Of a DNA stretch of 64,000 nt, positions 26,471 to 34,131 are shown in pieces (positions within the stretch are counted from its first letter, which is position 1; each line of letters opens with the position of its first letter). The notes under the pieces are model-generated. The model did no database searches, was not told where the DNA came from, and worked only from the letters and a program-made list of their open reading frames with translations. The stretch is from TMP-86 sp039807285 (GTDB lineage: Bacteria; Pseudomonadota; Gammaproteobacteria; Steroidobacterales; Steroidobacteraceae). Where the stretch lies: the NCBI GenBank assembly GCA_044226785.1, contig JBGAGK010000011.1:1-64000 (forward strand), in the 5' to 3' direction. Both the position numbers and the translations under genes were made by a program.

Positions 26471-28200
26471 GGGCTGTCGAACGACTGGACCAGCGTGGTG
26501 GCCGGCACGTTCTGAAGATCGTCCGGCGGCACATCCATCAGGCGCAATGCACCAGTCATCACGCGCGAGAACACCGGTGCGGCCACATCGCCGCCGTGAT
26601 ACTTCCCGCCACTGGGCTCGTCGATCACCACCACCGTGGCCAGTCGCGGGTGTGTGGCGGGCACCAGCCCGCCAAACACGGCCATGTACTTGTCGGTCGA
26701 ATAGCCGCCGGCATTGGATTTCCAGGCGGTACCGGTCTTGCCCGCGACGCGATACCCGACCACCGTGGCACGCCGGCCTGTCCCTCCTTCGGCGGTGACC
26801 ACCGATTCCATCAGGCGCACGAGCGAACTGGCGACCCGCTGCGGGATGACCTGCTGTCCGGGAACCGGCTCGTTGATGCGCACGAAGGAGACTGGCCGCG
26901 ATACCCCGCCCGCACCCAGGGTCGCGTAGGCGTGCGCCAGCTGCAGCGGAGTCACCGACAATCCATAACCGTGAGAAAGGGTGGCGATGCCGATGGGCCG
27001 CCAGTGCGTGTAATTGCTGAGCATGCCGGCCGATTCACCCGGAAAGCCGCTCCCCGTCACCTGTCCGAAGCCCAGCGCCGTCAGGGTGTCCCAGATCTGC
27101 TCCGGCTTCAGGGCCAGCGCGATCTTCAACATGCCGACGTTGCTCGACTTCGCCAGGATGGTGGCGATGTCGATGCTGCCGAGCGGGTGTTCGTCGTCGA
27201 AGACCTTGTTCGCGACCTTGATGAATCCGGGTGAGGTGTCTATGACGCTGTCGGCGTGAAACTGCCCTGATTCCAGCGCCGCCGCGATCACGAACGGCTT
27301 GATGCTCGAGCCCGGCTCGAGAATGTCGGTGGCCGCACGATTGCGATACAGACCCGCCTTGATCTGGTCCCGGTCATTCGGGTTGTAGGAGGGCTGGTTC
27401 ACCATGGCCAGGACCTCGCCGGTGAGCACGTCGAGCACCACCACCGATCCGGCACGTGCCTGATACTCCTGCATGGCGGATTTGAGTTCGCGATAGGCCA
27501 GGTACTGGATGCGCAGGTCGATGCTGGCAGTCAGGTCATGTCCTGGACGCGGCGCACGGATGCTCTCCACGTTCTGCACCGAGCGCCCGAACAGATCCTG
27601 GATGACCCGTTTCGCACCGTTCTCACCGTCCAGGATCTGGTCAAAACCCAGCTCCAGACCTTCCTGACCCTGGTCGTCGATGGTGGTGAAACCCACCACA
27701 TGGCTGCAGACTTCTCCCGCCGGGTAATAGCGCCGGTATTCGCGCTGCAGGTTGACCCCCGGGATGCCCAGCGCCTTGACCCGCGCGGCCTGCTCGGGCG
27801 GAAGGTGCCGGGCCAGATACAGGAATTCCCGGTCCAGATTGCTGGTGACCCGGCGCACCAGGGACTGTGGCTCCTGCCTCAGAAGCTGCGCGAGCCGCGG
27901 CACCTGATCGAGGTTGTCGTTCAATTCCTGCGGGTTCGCCCAGACCGAGTCCACGGGCGTCGACATGGCCAGCGGTTCACCATTGCGGTCGGTGATGGCG
28001 CCGCGGTGCGCGATGATCTGCACCACGCGCATGGTTCGCTGATCGCCCTGCTTCGCCAGAAAGCCATGATCCAGCCACTGCAGTTCCAGCGCGCGCACCG
28101 ACAGCCCGCCGGCGCCGGCCAGCACCAGCGCCAGCACCAGCGAGGAACGCCAGCGGAATGCGCGCGCCTCGGTGTCGGCCTGGGCCGTCCGGCGTTTCAT
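26467..28200 (-). CDS. ftsI: Septal transpeptidase FtsI (PBP3)
   Basis: FtsI is the class B penicillin-binding protein that cross-links septal peptidoglycan with FtsW. The 577 residues have a short basic cytoplasmic tail, one membrane helix at about 20-37, the pedestal domain with HRGAITDRNGEPLA, and the transpeptidase domain. Catalytic motifs are S298-x2-K301 (SSIK), S352-S-N354 and KTGT at 488-491. I chose the ATG at 28200, which overlaps the ftsL stop by four bases; the longer frame upstream is ftsL and rsmH in another frame. Confidence 0.97.
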   Translation of the reverse strand: MKRRTAQADTEARAFRWRSSLVLALVLAGAGGLSVRALELQWLDHGFLAKQGDQRTMRVVQIIAHRGAITDRNGEPLAMSTPVDSVWANPQELNDNLDQVPRLAQLLRQEPQSLVRRVTSNLDREFLYLARHLPPEQAARVKALGIPGVNLQREYRRYYPAGEVCSHVVGFTTIDDQGQEGLELGFDQILDGENGAKRVIQDLFGRSVQNVESIRAPRPGHDLTASIDLRIQYLAYRELKSAMQEYQARAGSVVVLDVLTGEVLAMVNQPSYNPNDRDQIKAGLYRNRAATDILEPGSSIKPFVIAAALESGQFHADSVIDTSPGFIKVANKVFDDEHPLGSIDIATILAKSSNVGMLKIALALKPEQIWDTLTALGFGQVTGSGFPGESAGMLSNYTHWRPIGIATLSHGYGLSVTPLQLAHAYATLGAGGVSRPVSFVRINEPVPGQQVIPQRVASSLVRLMESVVTAEGGTGRRATVVGYRVAGKTGTAWKSNAGGYSTDKYMAVFGGLVPATHPRLATVVVIDEPSGGKYHGGDVAAPVFSRVMTGALRLMDVPPDDLQNVPATTLVQSFDSP

Positions 28201-28475
28201 TGCCGCACGATCCTCACATCCACAGGCGCGGGCAGCCCCATCTTCATCCTGGAATTGGCGACCCGTTCGACGAATGCATGGGACGACCAGGCACTTTGCT
28301 CGAGCTGCAGGCGTCCCCAATCCATCTCGAGCGCATCGCGATCGGCATTGAGCCTTTCAAGCCGGACGAACAGGCCTCGCGCCTGGTGCCGCGCATAGAT
28401 GACGGCAGTGGCCGAGGCAAGGACCGCGACCCACAGGATCGGGAGCGCAACGTACAGGAGGTTCCTGGTCTTCAT
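28197..28475 (-). CDS. ftsL: Cell division protein FtsL
   Basis: A 92-residue bitopic division protein with a membrane helix at about 6-27 and a periplasmic helical coiled-coil region (RLERLNADRDALEMDWGR) that pairs with FtsB and binds FtsQ. Sequence conservation in this family is low, but size, topology and position between rsmH and ftsI are diagnostic. Both ends are ATGA overlaps. Confidence 0.94.
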   Translation of the reverse strand: MKTRNLLYVALPILWVAVLASATAVIYARHQARGLFVRLERLNADRDALEMDWGRLQLEQSAWSSHAFVERVANSRMKMGLPAPVDVRIVRQ

Positions 28476-29428
28476 GCGGCGGATTCCATGGGCAGACGTT
28501 CGGCGACCCGCAGCCGGGCGCTGCGGGCACGGGGGTTGCGGGCAATCTCTTCTTCGGTCGGCTCGACCGACCGGCCGACCAGGCGCAGTCCGGGCATTGC
28601 CTGCGGAGGGATCTGCGGCAGTCCGGCATACATCGGATCGACCTGGGAGTGATCGCGCATGAAGCGCTTGACCATGCGGTCCTCCAGCGAATGAAAACTG
28701 ATCACGGCAAGACGGCCTCCCGGGCGCAGCCGCTCGAATGCACGCTCCAGGCCCTGCCGCAGCTCATCCAGTTCCCGATTGACGGCGATGCGCAGGGCCT
28801 GGAAAACGCGGGTCGCCGGGTGCTTGTGCCGTTCACGCCCCGGTACGACGCGTGCGATCAGATTCGCAAGCTCGAGGGTGGTGCCAAATGGCTCCAGCCG
28901 ACGCTGTGCCACGATGGCCCGCGCAATGCGCCGGGCATGACGCTCTTCGCCGTACTGCGTGAACATGCGGGACAACTCCGATTCACTCGAATGGTTCACG
29001 AGATCAGCGGCTGTCGGTCCCTGCTGCGGGTTCATGCGCATGTCGAGGGGACCCTCGGCGAGAAAACTGAAGCCCCGCGAAGGCTGATCGAGTTGCGGCG
29101 AGGAAACCCCGAGGTCGAAGAGGATGCCGTCAAAGCACAGGCCCGGCCGTACACGGTCCGCGCATTCGGCAAGGCGTGAGAACTGTGCCTGCTGCAGGCT
29201 GACGCGCGCATCCGCAACGAAGTCCTTCGCGCCGACGAATGCTGCCGGATCGCGATCCATGCAAACCAACCGACCTGCCGCACCCAATCTGCCCAAGATC
29301 GCCCCTGCATGTCCCCCGCGCCCGAATGTGGCGTCCAGATAGACGCCATCCGGCCGCACGTTCAACGATTCCAGTACCTGCGCCAGCAACACTGGCGTGT
29401 GGCCGGCCTGTTCTTCACTGCACGCCAT
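28472..29428 (-). CDS. rsmH: 16S rRNA (cytosine1402-N4)-methyltransferase RsmH
   Basis: RsmH (MraW) adds N4-methyl to C1402 of 16S rRNA; the neighbouring rsmI gene adds the 2'-O-methyl at the same nucleotide. The N-terminus HTPVLLAQVLESL leads into the SAM-binding motif YLDATFGRGGHAGAIL. The family segments FDLGVSSPQLDQPSRGFSF and VISFHSLEDRMVKRFM are present. Length is 318 residues. It starts 19 bases after the mraZ stop and overlaps ftsL by four bases. Confidence 0.97.
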   Translation of the reverse strand: MACSEEQAGHTPVLLAQVLESLNVRPDGVYLDATFGRGGHAGAILGRLGAAGRLVCMDRDPAAFVGAKDFVADARVSLQQAQFSRLAECADRVRPGLCFDGILFDLGVSSPQLDQPSRGFSFLAEGPLDMRMNPQQGPTAADLVNHSSESELSRMFTQYGEERHARRIARAIVAQRRLEPFGTTLELANLIARVVPGRERHKHPATRVFQALRIAVNRELDELRQGLERAFERLRPGGRLAVISFHSLEDRMVKRFMRDHSQVDPMYAGLPQIPPQAMPGLRLVGRSVEPTEEEIARNPRARSARLRVAERLPMESAA

Positions 29429-29447
29429 CGCTCGACGATGGAGTCAT

Positions 29448-29900
29448 CTACAACGACAACGATTCAAGTTCGGCGGGCAGGCCGGCGGTCTCGGTCTCGC
29501 CCGCCAGCCACTCATCACGCCGCGCGTTCCATCGCGCTTCATCCCAGAGTTCGAATCGCTGACCCTGGCCGATCAACATGGCGTCACGGTTCAGTGATGC
29601 GAATTCACGCAGATTCGGCGGCAGCAGCAGGCGCCCGTGCCCGTCGAGTTCGAGGTCGGTCGCGTGCCCGACCATCAGACGCTGCAGACGGCGTGCCTGG
29701 GGATTGAGGGTGGGAAGACTCATCAGCCTGCTCTCGATCTCCTCCCAGACCGGCATGGGATACAGGAGCAGGCATTGGTCCTTGTCGACCGTGATCACGA
29801 GCTTGCCCCCGCAGCGCTCCGCGATCCGCTCCCGGTACCGGGTTGGCATGACCATCCGGCCCTTGACGTCGAGCGTCAGCTTGTGTGCACCGCGGAACAT
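29448..29900 (-). CDS. mraZ: Transcriptional regulator MraZ
   Basis: MraZ is a small AbrB-like DNA-binding protein that represses its own dcw promoter. It is built of two SpoVT-AbrB-like halves with the motif D-x-K-G-R near LDVKGRMVMPTRYRERI and D-G-H-G-R in LELDGHGRLLLPPNLREF. Length is 150 residues, matching E. coli (152). The ATG at 29900 (MFRGAHKLTLD) was chosen; the longer frame upstream would run through the MraZ boxes and the promoter. It is the first gene of the dcw operon. Confidence 0.97.
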   Translation of the reverse strand: MFRGAHKLTLDVKGRMVMPTRYRERIAERCGGKLVITVDKDQCLLLYPMPVWEEIESRLMSLPTLNPQARRLQRLMVGHATDLELDGHGRLLLPPNLREFASLNRDAMLIGQGQRFELWDEARWNARRDEWLAGETETAGLPAELESLSL

Positions 29901-29921
29901 GTCACCGGATGGGTCGTGAAA

Positions 29922-29946
29922 CCCATTCTCTCCCACTTTTTCCCAC
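29922..29946 (-). promoter_or_regulatory. MraZ operator: three TGGG-type boxes
   Basis: On the minus strand the sequence reads GTGGG, five bases, GTGGG, five bases, ATGGG (boxes at 29942-29946, 29932-29936 and 29922-29926). An exact 10-bp spacing of GTGGG-like repeats is the known MraZ binding pattern. The boxes sit just downstream of the predicted transcription start, where bound MraZ would block initiation. Confidence 0.88.
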
Positions 29947-29954
29947 CGGCCGCC

Positions 29955-29984
29955 ACTATAGGGAGCCATGGCGCGCACTGTCAA
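29955..29984 (-). promoter_or_regulatory. Sigma-70 promoter of the dcw operon (Pmra)
   Basis: On the minus strand a perfect TTGACA (29984-29979) is separated by 18 bp from TATAGT (29960-29955). The predicted start is near 29948, which puts the MraZ boxes in the first 27 transcribed bases and leaves a leader of about 48 bases before mraZ. Confidence 0.85.
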
Positions 29985-30012
29985 CGCCTTAAGTTAAAAA
30001 AAACCCCGTTCT

Positions 30013-30032
30013 GACAGTGACTTAGGTCACAT
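30013..30032. promoter_or_regulatory. CRP/Vfr-like palindrome upstream of Pmra
   Basis: The bases AGTGA-CTTAGG-TCACA (30016-30031) match the CRP core TGTGA-N6-TCACA with one mismatch. The right half AGGTCACAT differs at one base from the Vfr half-site AGWTCACAT. The centre lies about 75 bp upstream of the predicted mraZ transcription start. This is a motif match only. Confidence 0.4.
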
Positions 30033-30155
30033 TTCCGGTCCGCGGCAGGTTCACCGGATACAGATCGAATCGAATCAATCTCTTAGCGGAATGTCTTTAA
30101 TTCGTCGGCAATATTTGAAGACGTGAATTCCGGCGAATTTCGCCGATCTGGCATT

Positions 30156-30177
30156 GAAAAATAAAAAGGAGTCGGCC
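30156..30177 (-). terminator. rnpB terminator
   Basis: The 3' strand of helix P1 of the RNase P RNA (30168-30177) is followed on the minus strand by a T-rich run (TTTTTATTTTTC). Closing P1 by itself gives a terminator-like hairpin. Confidence 0.7.
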
Positions 30178-30534
30178 GGTAAGCCGGGTTCTGTCGTGGA
30201 CAGCCATTCCTCTAGGATGCGCGTCGCCGTGCACCTCAAGCGGCCTACCCGGAAGTCCCTGTGGGCACAGGTGGCACTCCTTGCGGCGTGCCGTGCTTCC
30301 CTATTTGGCCTTGCTCCCGGTGGGGTTTGCCGTGCCACGGCTGTTGCCAGCCGCGCGGTGCGCTCTTACCGCACCATTTCACCCTTGCCGTCGCTCTCGC
30401 GAGCGCTTGGGCGGTATCTTTCTGTTGCACTTTCCGTAGGCTCACGCCTCCCAGGCGTTACCTGGCACCGCGCCCGATGGAGCCCGGACTTTCCTCCCCG
30501 CATTTGCATGCGCGGCGGCTGTCTGGCCGACTCC
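30168..30534 (-). ncRNA. rnpB: RNase P RNA, bacterial class A
   Basis: This is the catalytic RNA of RNase P, which removes 5' leaders from tRNA precursors. Read on the minus strand it contains the universal P4 strand GGGGAGGAAAGTCCGGGC. It continues with GTGCCAGGTAACGCCTGGG, the central AGGGTGAAATGGTGCGGTAA and the AACCCGGCTTACCGGCC segment near the 3' end. Ten bases at the 5' end (30534-30525) pair perfectly with ten at the 3' end (30177-30168) to make P1. These ends give a length of about 367 nt, close to E. coli (377). The exact 5' end may differ by a few bases. It lies between the dcw promoter region and rsmI. Confidence 0.96.
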
Positions 30535-30581
30535 GGGGCGCGACGATACGCACTTGCGCGCAGCAAATCCAGATCGGATCC

Positions 30582-31490
30582 CTACTGCCTGTCCCTGCTC
30601 CCGGCAACGCCCGTGCGCTGCAATTGAAGTGCCCGGCGATAGGCATGATTGTCCCTGCAACCCGTGATGCGGGCCGCAAGCTGCGCTGCCTGCCGGAGCG
30701 GCAGATCGGCCAGCAGCAGTCCAAGGACACGATCAAGCTCAACCTCGCGATCCTCCGTGCTGGTCCCCGGCGCCCCGTGGATCACCAGCACCAGTTCACC
30801 CCGGGAGACGTTGGCATCGCTTCGCGCCAGCGCCGACAGTTCCTGCAGCGTGCCCCGGTACAGGGTCTCGAACTGTTTGGTCAGCTCACGCGCCAGCACT
30901 GCCTCACGCGCGCCGCCGAACGCGGCAACACAGTCCTCCAGCGTATCGACGATGCGATGGGCGGATTCATGAAACACCAGCGTGCGCTGTTCGCCGGCGA
31001 GCTGGCGCAGGCGCGTCAGCCGTGCACCGGATGCTGCCGGCAGGAAGCCCTCGAAACAGAACCGGTCAGTGGGCAATCCGGCCGCACTGAGCGCGACGAT
31101 CGCGGCGCACGGGCCGGGTATGGGCTGGATGCGAACGCCCGCCGCGGCGCATGCGCGAACCAGCGCAAAGCCCGGATCGCTGATGCCCGGCGTTCCCGCA
31201 TCGCTGACCAGTGCAATGTGTGCGCCCGTGCCCAATCGCGCGAGGAGCTGTCCGACCCGTTCGCGCTCGTTGTGCTCGTGCAATGACAGGAGCGGTTTGT
31301 CGATGCCGAAGTGCCTGAGCAGGCCGCGCGTATGACGCGTGTCCTCCGCGGCGACGAGGTCGCAGGAGGCGAGCACCTCACGCGCGCGCGCACTCAGATC
31401 ACCCATGTTGCCGATTGGAGTCGCCACCACGCTCAGGCAACCGGAAGGACCGGAACCGGTCAGATCATCGGACTTTGCCACTATAATCAT
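30582..31490 (-). CDS. rsmI: 16S rRNA (cytidine1402-2'-O)-methyltransferase RsmI
   Basis: RsmI 2'-O-methylates C1402 of 16S rRNA, the same nucleotide that RsmH N4-methylates. Family segments are VATPIGNMGDLSARAREVL, AAEDTRHTRGLLRHF, LVSDAGTPGISDPGF and the substrate segment TLVFHESAHRI. I use the ATG at 31490 (MIIVAKSDD), giving 302 residues; it is slightly longer than E. coli at the N-terminus and its Shine-Dalgarno is weak. A TTG at 31526 would add 12 residues. It is divergent from lpoA, as in many Gammaproteobacteria. Confidence 0.95.
   Translation of the reverse strand: MIIVAKSDDLTGSGPSGCLSVVATPIGNMGDLSARAREVLASCDLVAAEDTRHTRGLLRHFGIDKPLLSLHEHNERERVGQLLARLGTGAHIALVSDAGTPGISDPGFALVRACAAAGVRIQPIPGPCAAIVALSAAGLPTDRFCFEGFLPAASGARLTRLRQLAGEQRTLVFHESAHRIVDTLEDCVAAFGGAREAVLARELTKQFETLYRGTLQELSALARSDANVSRGELVLVIHGAPGTSTEDREVELDRVLGLLLADLPLRQAAQLAARITGCRDNHAYRRALQLQRTGVAGSRDRQ
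31482..31487 (+). promoter_or_regulatory. Probable -10 element for lpoA
   Basis: A perfect TATAAT lies between rsmI and lpoA; no clear -35 is seen. It would start transcription at about 31493-31495. That rules against the ATG at 31493 as the lpoA start and favours those at 31520 or 31541. Confidence 0.5.
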
Positions 31491-31540
31491 CGATGCAGGC
31501 CGATGCAGGCGGGACCCCCATGACAAGGATTTGCAAGCCT

Positions 31541-33337
31541 ATGGCAGTGACTGCCCCACGTCCACCGCGCGGGCTCTGGTTGTGCGCGACCATTTTCCTG
31601 ATCCTCACGGGGTGCAGCCTGATCCAGCCGCCCGCAACCGAGGGCGACCATGCCACCCAGGCCGACCGGTTGGCGCAGGGCGCACGGCACGCCGACGCAG
31701 CGGCCGCCTATGCAAGCCTGGCTCGCACCGACACCTCGCAGGCAGACTACTATCACCTGCGCGCCGCGGAAGAATTCGCGGCCGCCGGCAACGCAGCCGC
31801 CGCGCGCCAGGAACTCGCTGCCACGGCACCTGATGTGCGTGCCCGGCTGCCGGTCCTGCGCGCGCTGGCCGGGGCCGCGGTGGCGCTGGCGCAGCGTGAC
31901 GGGACCGGCGCGATCCGCGAGCTGGACCAGATACAGCCACCCGCTGCCGCTGACCAGGCGCAGCAATACTGGCTGTTGCGTGGTCGCGGTGCGTTTCTGG
32001 CCGCGCGGCCAGTAGAAGCCACCCGCGCATTCATCGAGCGGGAACGGTTCCTGCATCGCCCGGAAGCCCTGCACAACAGCCGTGAAGAGCTCTACGCGCA
32101 CTTGCGCGATGCCGCCGCGAAAGGCATGCCCATGAAAGTGCCGGCAAAGGCGGACCCGGTTCTGGCCGGCTGGCTGGATCTGGCGCCTGTGGCCCTCGGC
32201 TTGTCGCGCAATCCCATGGGAGCGCAGAGCGCGCTGGCCGGCTGGCGCCGGCGCTTCCCGACGCATCCCGCCAATGACGGCATCCTGCCGGCGGCGCAGG
32301 CACAACTCGCCCAGGCCATGCAGTACCCGGACCAGATCGCGCTGCTCCTGCCTCTGTCAGGGCGGGCGGAGAGCGCAGGGGTCATCGTGCGCGACGGTTT
32401 CATCGCAGCATATCTCGAGCAGGCTGCGGGCTCGCACCTGCGGCTCCGGATCTACGATGTCGCGGAAGCCGGCCCCGCCGCGGCATACCAGAGGGCCGTC
32501 CAGGATGGCGCCGGTTTCGTGGTGGGGCCACTCACCAAGGAGGAAGTGACAGCCGTTGCTCCTGTGAACACCGGCCGGATCCCGTTGCTGGCCCTGAATT
32601 TCCTGCCGGAGGGCGTCTCGCCGGGCAGTGACTTCTACCAGTTCGCGCTGCTGCCCGAGGACGAGGCGAGGTCCGTGGCCCGGCGCGTGGTCGCCGACGG
32701 GCGCACGAGCGGCGTAGCCCTGGTGCCCATGAATGAACTCGGTTCACGCATGCTGGCTGCTTTCACCGATGAGCTGAAGCGGCTGGGCGGAAGCCTGCTG
32801 GATGTGGGCCGATACGATGCGTCGCAGGCGGACTTCTCCGGTGTGATCCATCAGATCCTTCAGATCAAGGACGTCAAGGGCCAGCCATCCACTCACCGCA
32901 GCGATGCTGCATTCATCTTCGTCGTCGGAACGCCCGTGGCGGCGCGTCTGATACGCCCGCAGCTGAAATACCATTACGCAGGCGATGTGCCGATGTACTG
33001 CACCTCGGACAGCTTCGAGCCGGATCAAAATGCCAACCTCGACCTGGATGGCGTGATCTTTCCCGACATGCCCTGGATGATTTCCAGCGATCCGGTCACC
33101 AGCCAGATCCGTGATGATGTTCGTGCGGCGTGGCCCGCTCGCGCCAACCGGCGGGGCCGCCTGTACGCATTCGGTTTCGACGCCTTTCGCCTGATTCCGG
33201 TCATCAAGGCCCACGCGATCGACGCGGTGAACGGGGTGTCCGGCATGACGGGACAACTCATCCTGGATACCCACAACCGGATCCGGCGCGAGCTGAGCTG
33301 GGCGGTGATCGTCGACGGAGTCCCGCGCCCGTTGTGA
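31541..33337 (+). CDS. lpoA: Outer-membrane lipoprotein LpoA, activator of PBP1A
   Basis: LpoA (YraM) is an outer-membrane lipoprotein that reaches through the periplasm to stimulate the synthase PBP1A. From the ATG at 31541 the lipobox LTGC is at residues 22-25 after a hydrophobic stretch. The N-terminal helical (TPR-like) domain ends near residue 255. The C-terminal domain has the periplasmic-binding-protein fold with IALLLPLSGRAESAGVIVRDGF and the late segment YCTSDSFEPDQNANLDLDGV. An AAGGA lies 11 bases upstream of 31541; an in-frame ATG at 31520 is also possible. The last four codons and stop lie inside a long inverted repeat. It is paired with rsmI and yraN as in E. coli. Confidence 0.93.
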   Translation: MAVTAPRPPRGLWLCATIFLILTGCSLIQPPATEGDHATQADRLAQGARHADAAAAYASLARTDTSQADYYHLRAAEEFAAAGNAAAARQELAATAPDVRARLPVLRALAGAAVALAQRDGTGAIRELDQIQPPAAADQAQQYWLLRGRGAFLAARPVEATRAFIERERFLHRPEALHNSREELYAHLRDAAAKGMPMKVPAKADPVLAGWLDLAPVALGLSRNPMGAQSALAGWRRRFPTHPANDGILPAAQAQLAQAMQYPDQIALLLPLSGRAESAGVIVRDGFIAAYLEQAAGSHLRLRIYDVAEAGPAAAYQRAVQDGAGFVVGPLTKEEVTAVAPVNTGRIPLLALNFLPEGVSPGSDFYQFALLPEDEARSVARRVVADGRTSGVALVPMNELGSRMLAAFTDELKRLGGSLLDVGRYDASQADFSGVIHQILQIKDVKGQPSTHRSDAAFIFVVGTPVAARLIRPQLKYHYAGDVPMYCTSDSFEPDQNANLDLDGVIFPDMPWMISSDPVTSQIRDDVRAAWPARANRRGRLYAFGFDAFRLIPVIKAHAIDAVNGVSGMTGQLILDTHNRIRRELSWAVIVDGVPRPL

Positions 33338-33634
33338 CAGGCGCTTTCTGCGGTTAAGCCAGAGGCGAAGACGCAAGGGATCTGGATTTCTCACTCCGCG
33401 GGCCGAGCGCGGCAGCCCCTGGCCTCGTGCCCAACCGGCAGCCGTATCACAAGCTGCCGTATCCCGCGGTCGGCCGGGCGCTTCGCCCCCACGGGTGTCA
33501 GCGCCTGGTTGCAAGGTAACGCTGCTGCGCGCCAGACGGCCGACCGCGGCGCTCTCGACGCGTCGTGAGAAATCCAGATCCCTGCGTCCGGGTCAGCTGC
33601 CGACGATCGAAAGCGCCTGTCACAACGGGCGCGG
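33323..33634. repeat. 312-bp nested inverted repeat between lpoA and yraN
   Basis: Outer arms of 26 bp are perfect complements (33323-33348 and 33609-33634). The left arm begins at the last proline codon before the final leucine triplets of lpoA and contains its stop codon. A second pair of arms (33370-33394 and 33565-33588, 24 pairs with one bulged base) and a third (33464-33476 and 33537-33549, 13 perfect pairs) are nested inside. Local hairpins occur at 33436-33459 (7-bp stem) and 33476-33488 (5-bp stem, 3-base loop). I see no coding frame with family features. It could be a miniature inverted-repeat element or a structured RNA. The remaining 33635-33699 holds a small hairpin (ATGAG/CTCAT) and the yraN leader. 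Confidence 0.85.
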
Positions 33635-33699
33635 AAATCTGGATGAGTCAGGCTCATTCGTCGCGTGCATTGAGTATCCGGAGTTGCGATGATCAAGCC

Positions 33700-34086
33700 A
33701 TGGCAAGGGAACTGCCCGAACGACCCTGGCATCTGCTGCACGGCGCGCATGCGGAGTCTGTGGCGGCCCGCCACCTCGAATCACACGGTCTTCAGATCAT
33801 CGCCCGCAACGTGCGCTACAGGGTCGGAGAGATCGACCTGGTCTGCCTTGATCGACAGGTACTGGTCATCGTCGAGGTCAGGCAGCGACGGAACGATGAC
33901 TTCGGCGGTGCAGCCGGCTCGGTCACCGCGTGGAAGCAGCGCAAGCTCATCCGGGCAACCCAGTGTTTCCTGCAGCGGGCCCCCCAGTGGAGTCACCTGC
34001 CGGTGCGGTTCGACGTCATCGCCCTGTCAGGTCTTCCCCATCGCCAGCCCGTCATCACCTGGCTGAAAGCCGCCTTCATGCTGTAG
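33700..34086 (+). CDS. yraN: YraN family protein (UPF0102), predicted endonuclease-like fold
   Basis: A 128-residue member of UPF0102. The pattern is G-x2-A-E-x-x-A-x-x-H-L at the N-terminus, then RNVRYRVGEIDLVCLD and VLVIVEVRQRR. This is the E-I-D-L...V-E-V-(K/R)-x-R arrangement of a restriction-endonuclease-like nuclease fold (PD-(D/E)xK type). The ordinary family lysine is replaced by an arginine here (EVRQRR). Cellular function is not established. The ATG at 33700 was chosen; an earlier in-frame start at 33565 would read through the inverted repeat. It lies downstream of lpoA. Confidence 0.9.
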   Translation: MARELPERPWHLLHGAHAESVAARHLESHGLQIIARNVRYRVGEIDLVCLDRQVLVIVEVRQRRNDDFGGAAGSVTAWKQRKLIRATQCFLQRAPQWSHLPVRFDVIALSGLPHRQPVITWLKAAFML

Positions 34087-34131
34087 CCGGGCTCCGCGGA
34101 ATTGCGGTGTCCCGGCTGTCCCGGCGACGGA

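Noticed and set aside
31493..31540. lpoA start at the first ATG (31493)
   Set aside because: It lies at the predicted transcription start and adds residues in front of the lipoprotein signal; 31541 or 31520 fit better.
33323..33634. Integron attC site or simple terminator
   Set aside because: The arms do not carry the attC core GTTRRRY pattern, there is no integrase or cassette context, and the size and nesting exceed a terminator; no T-run follows.
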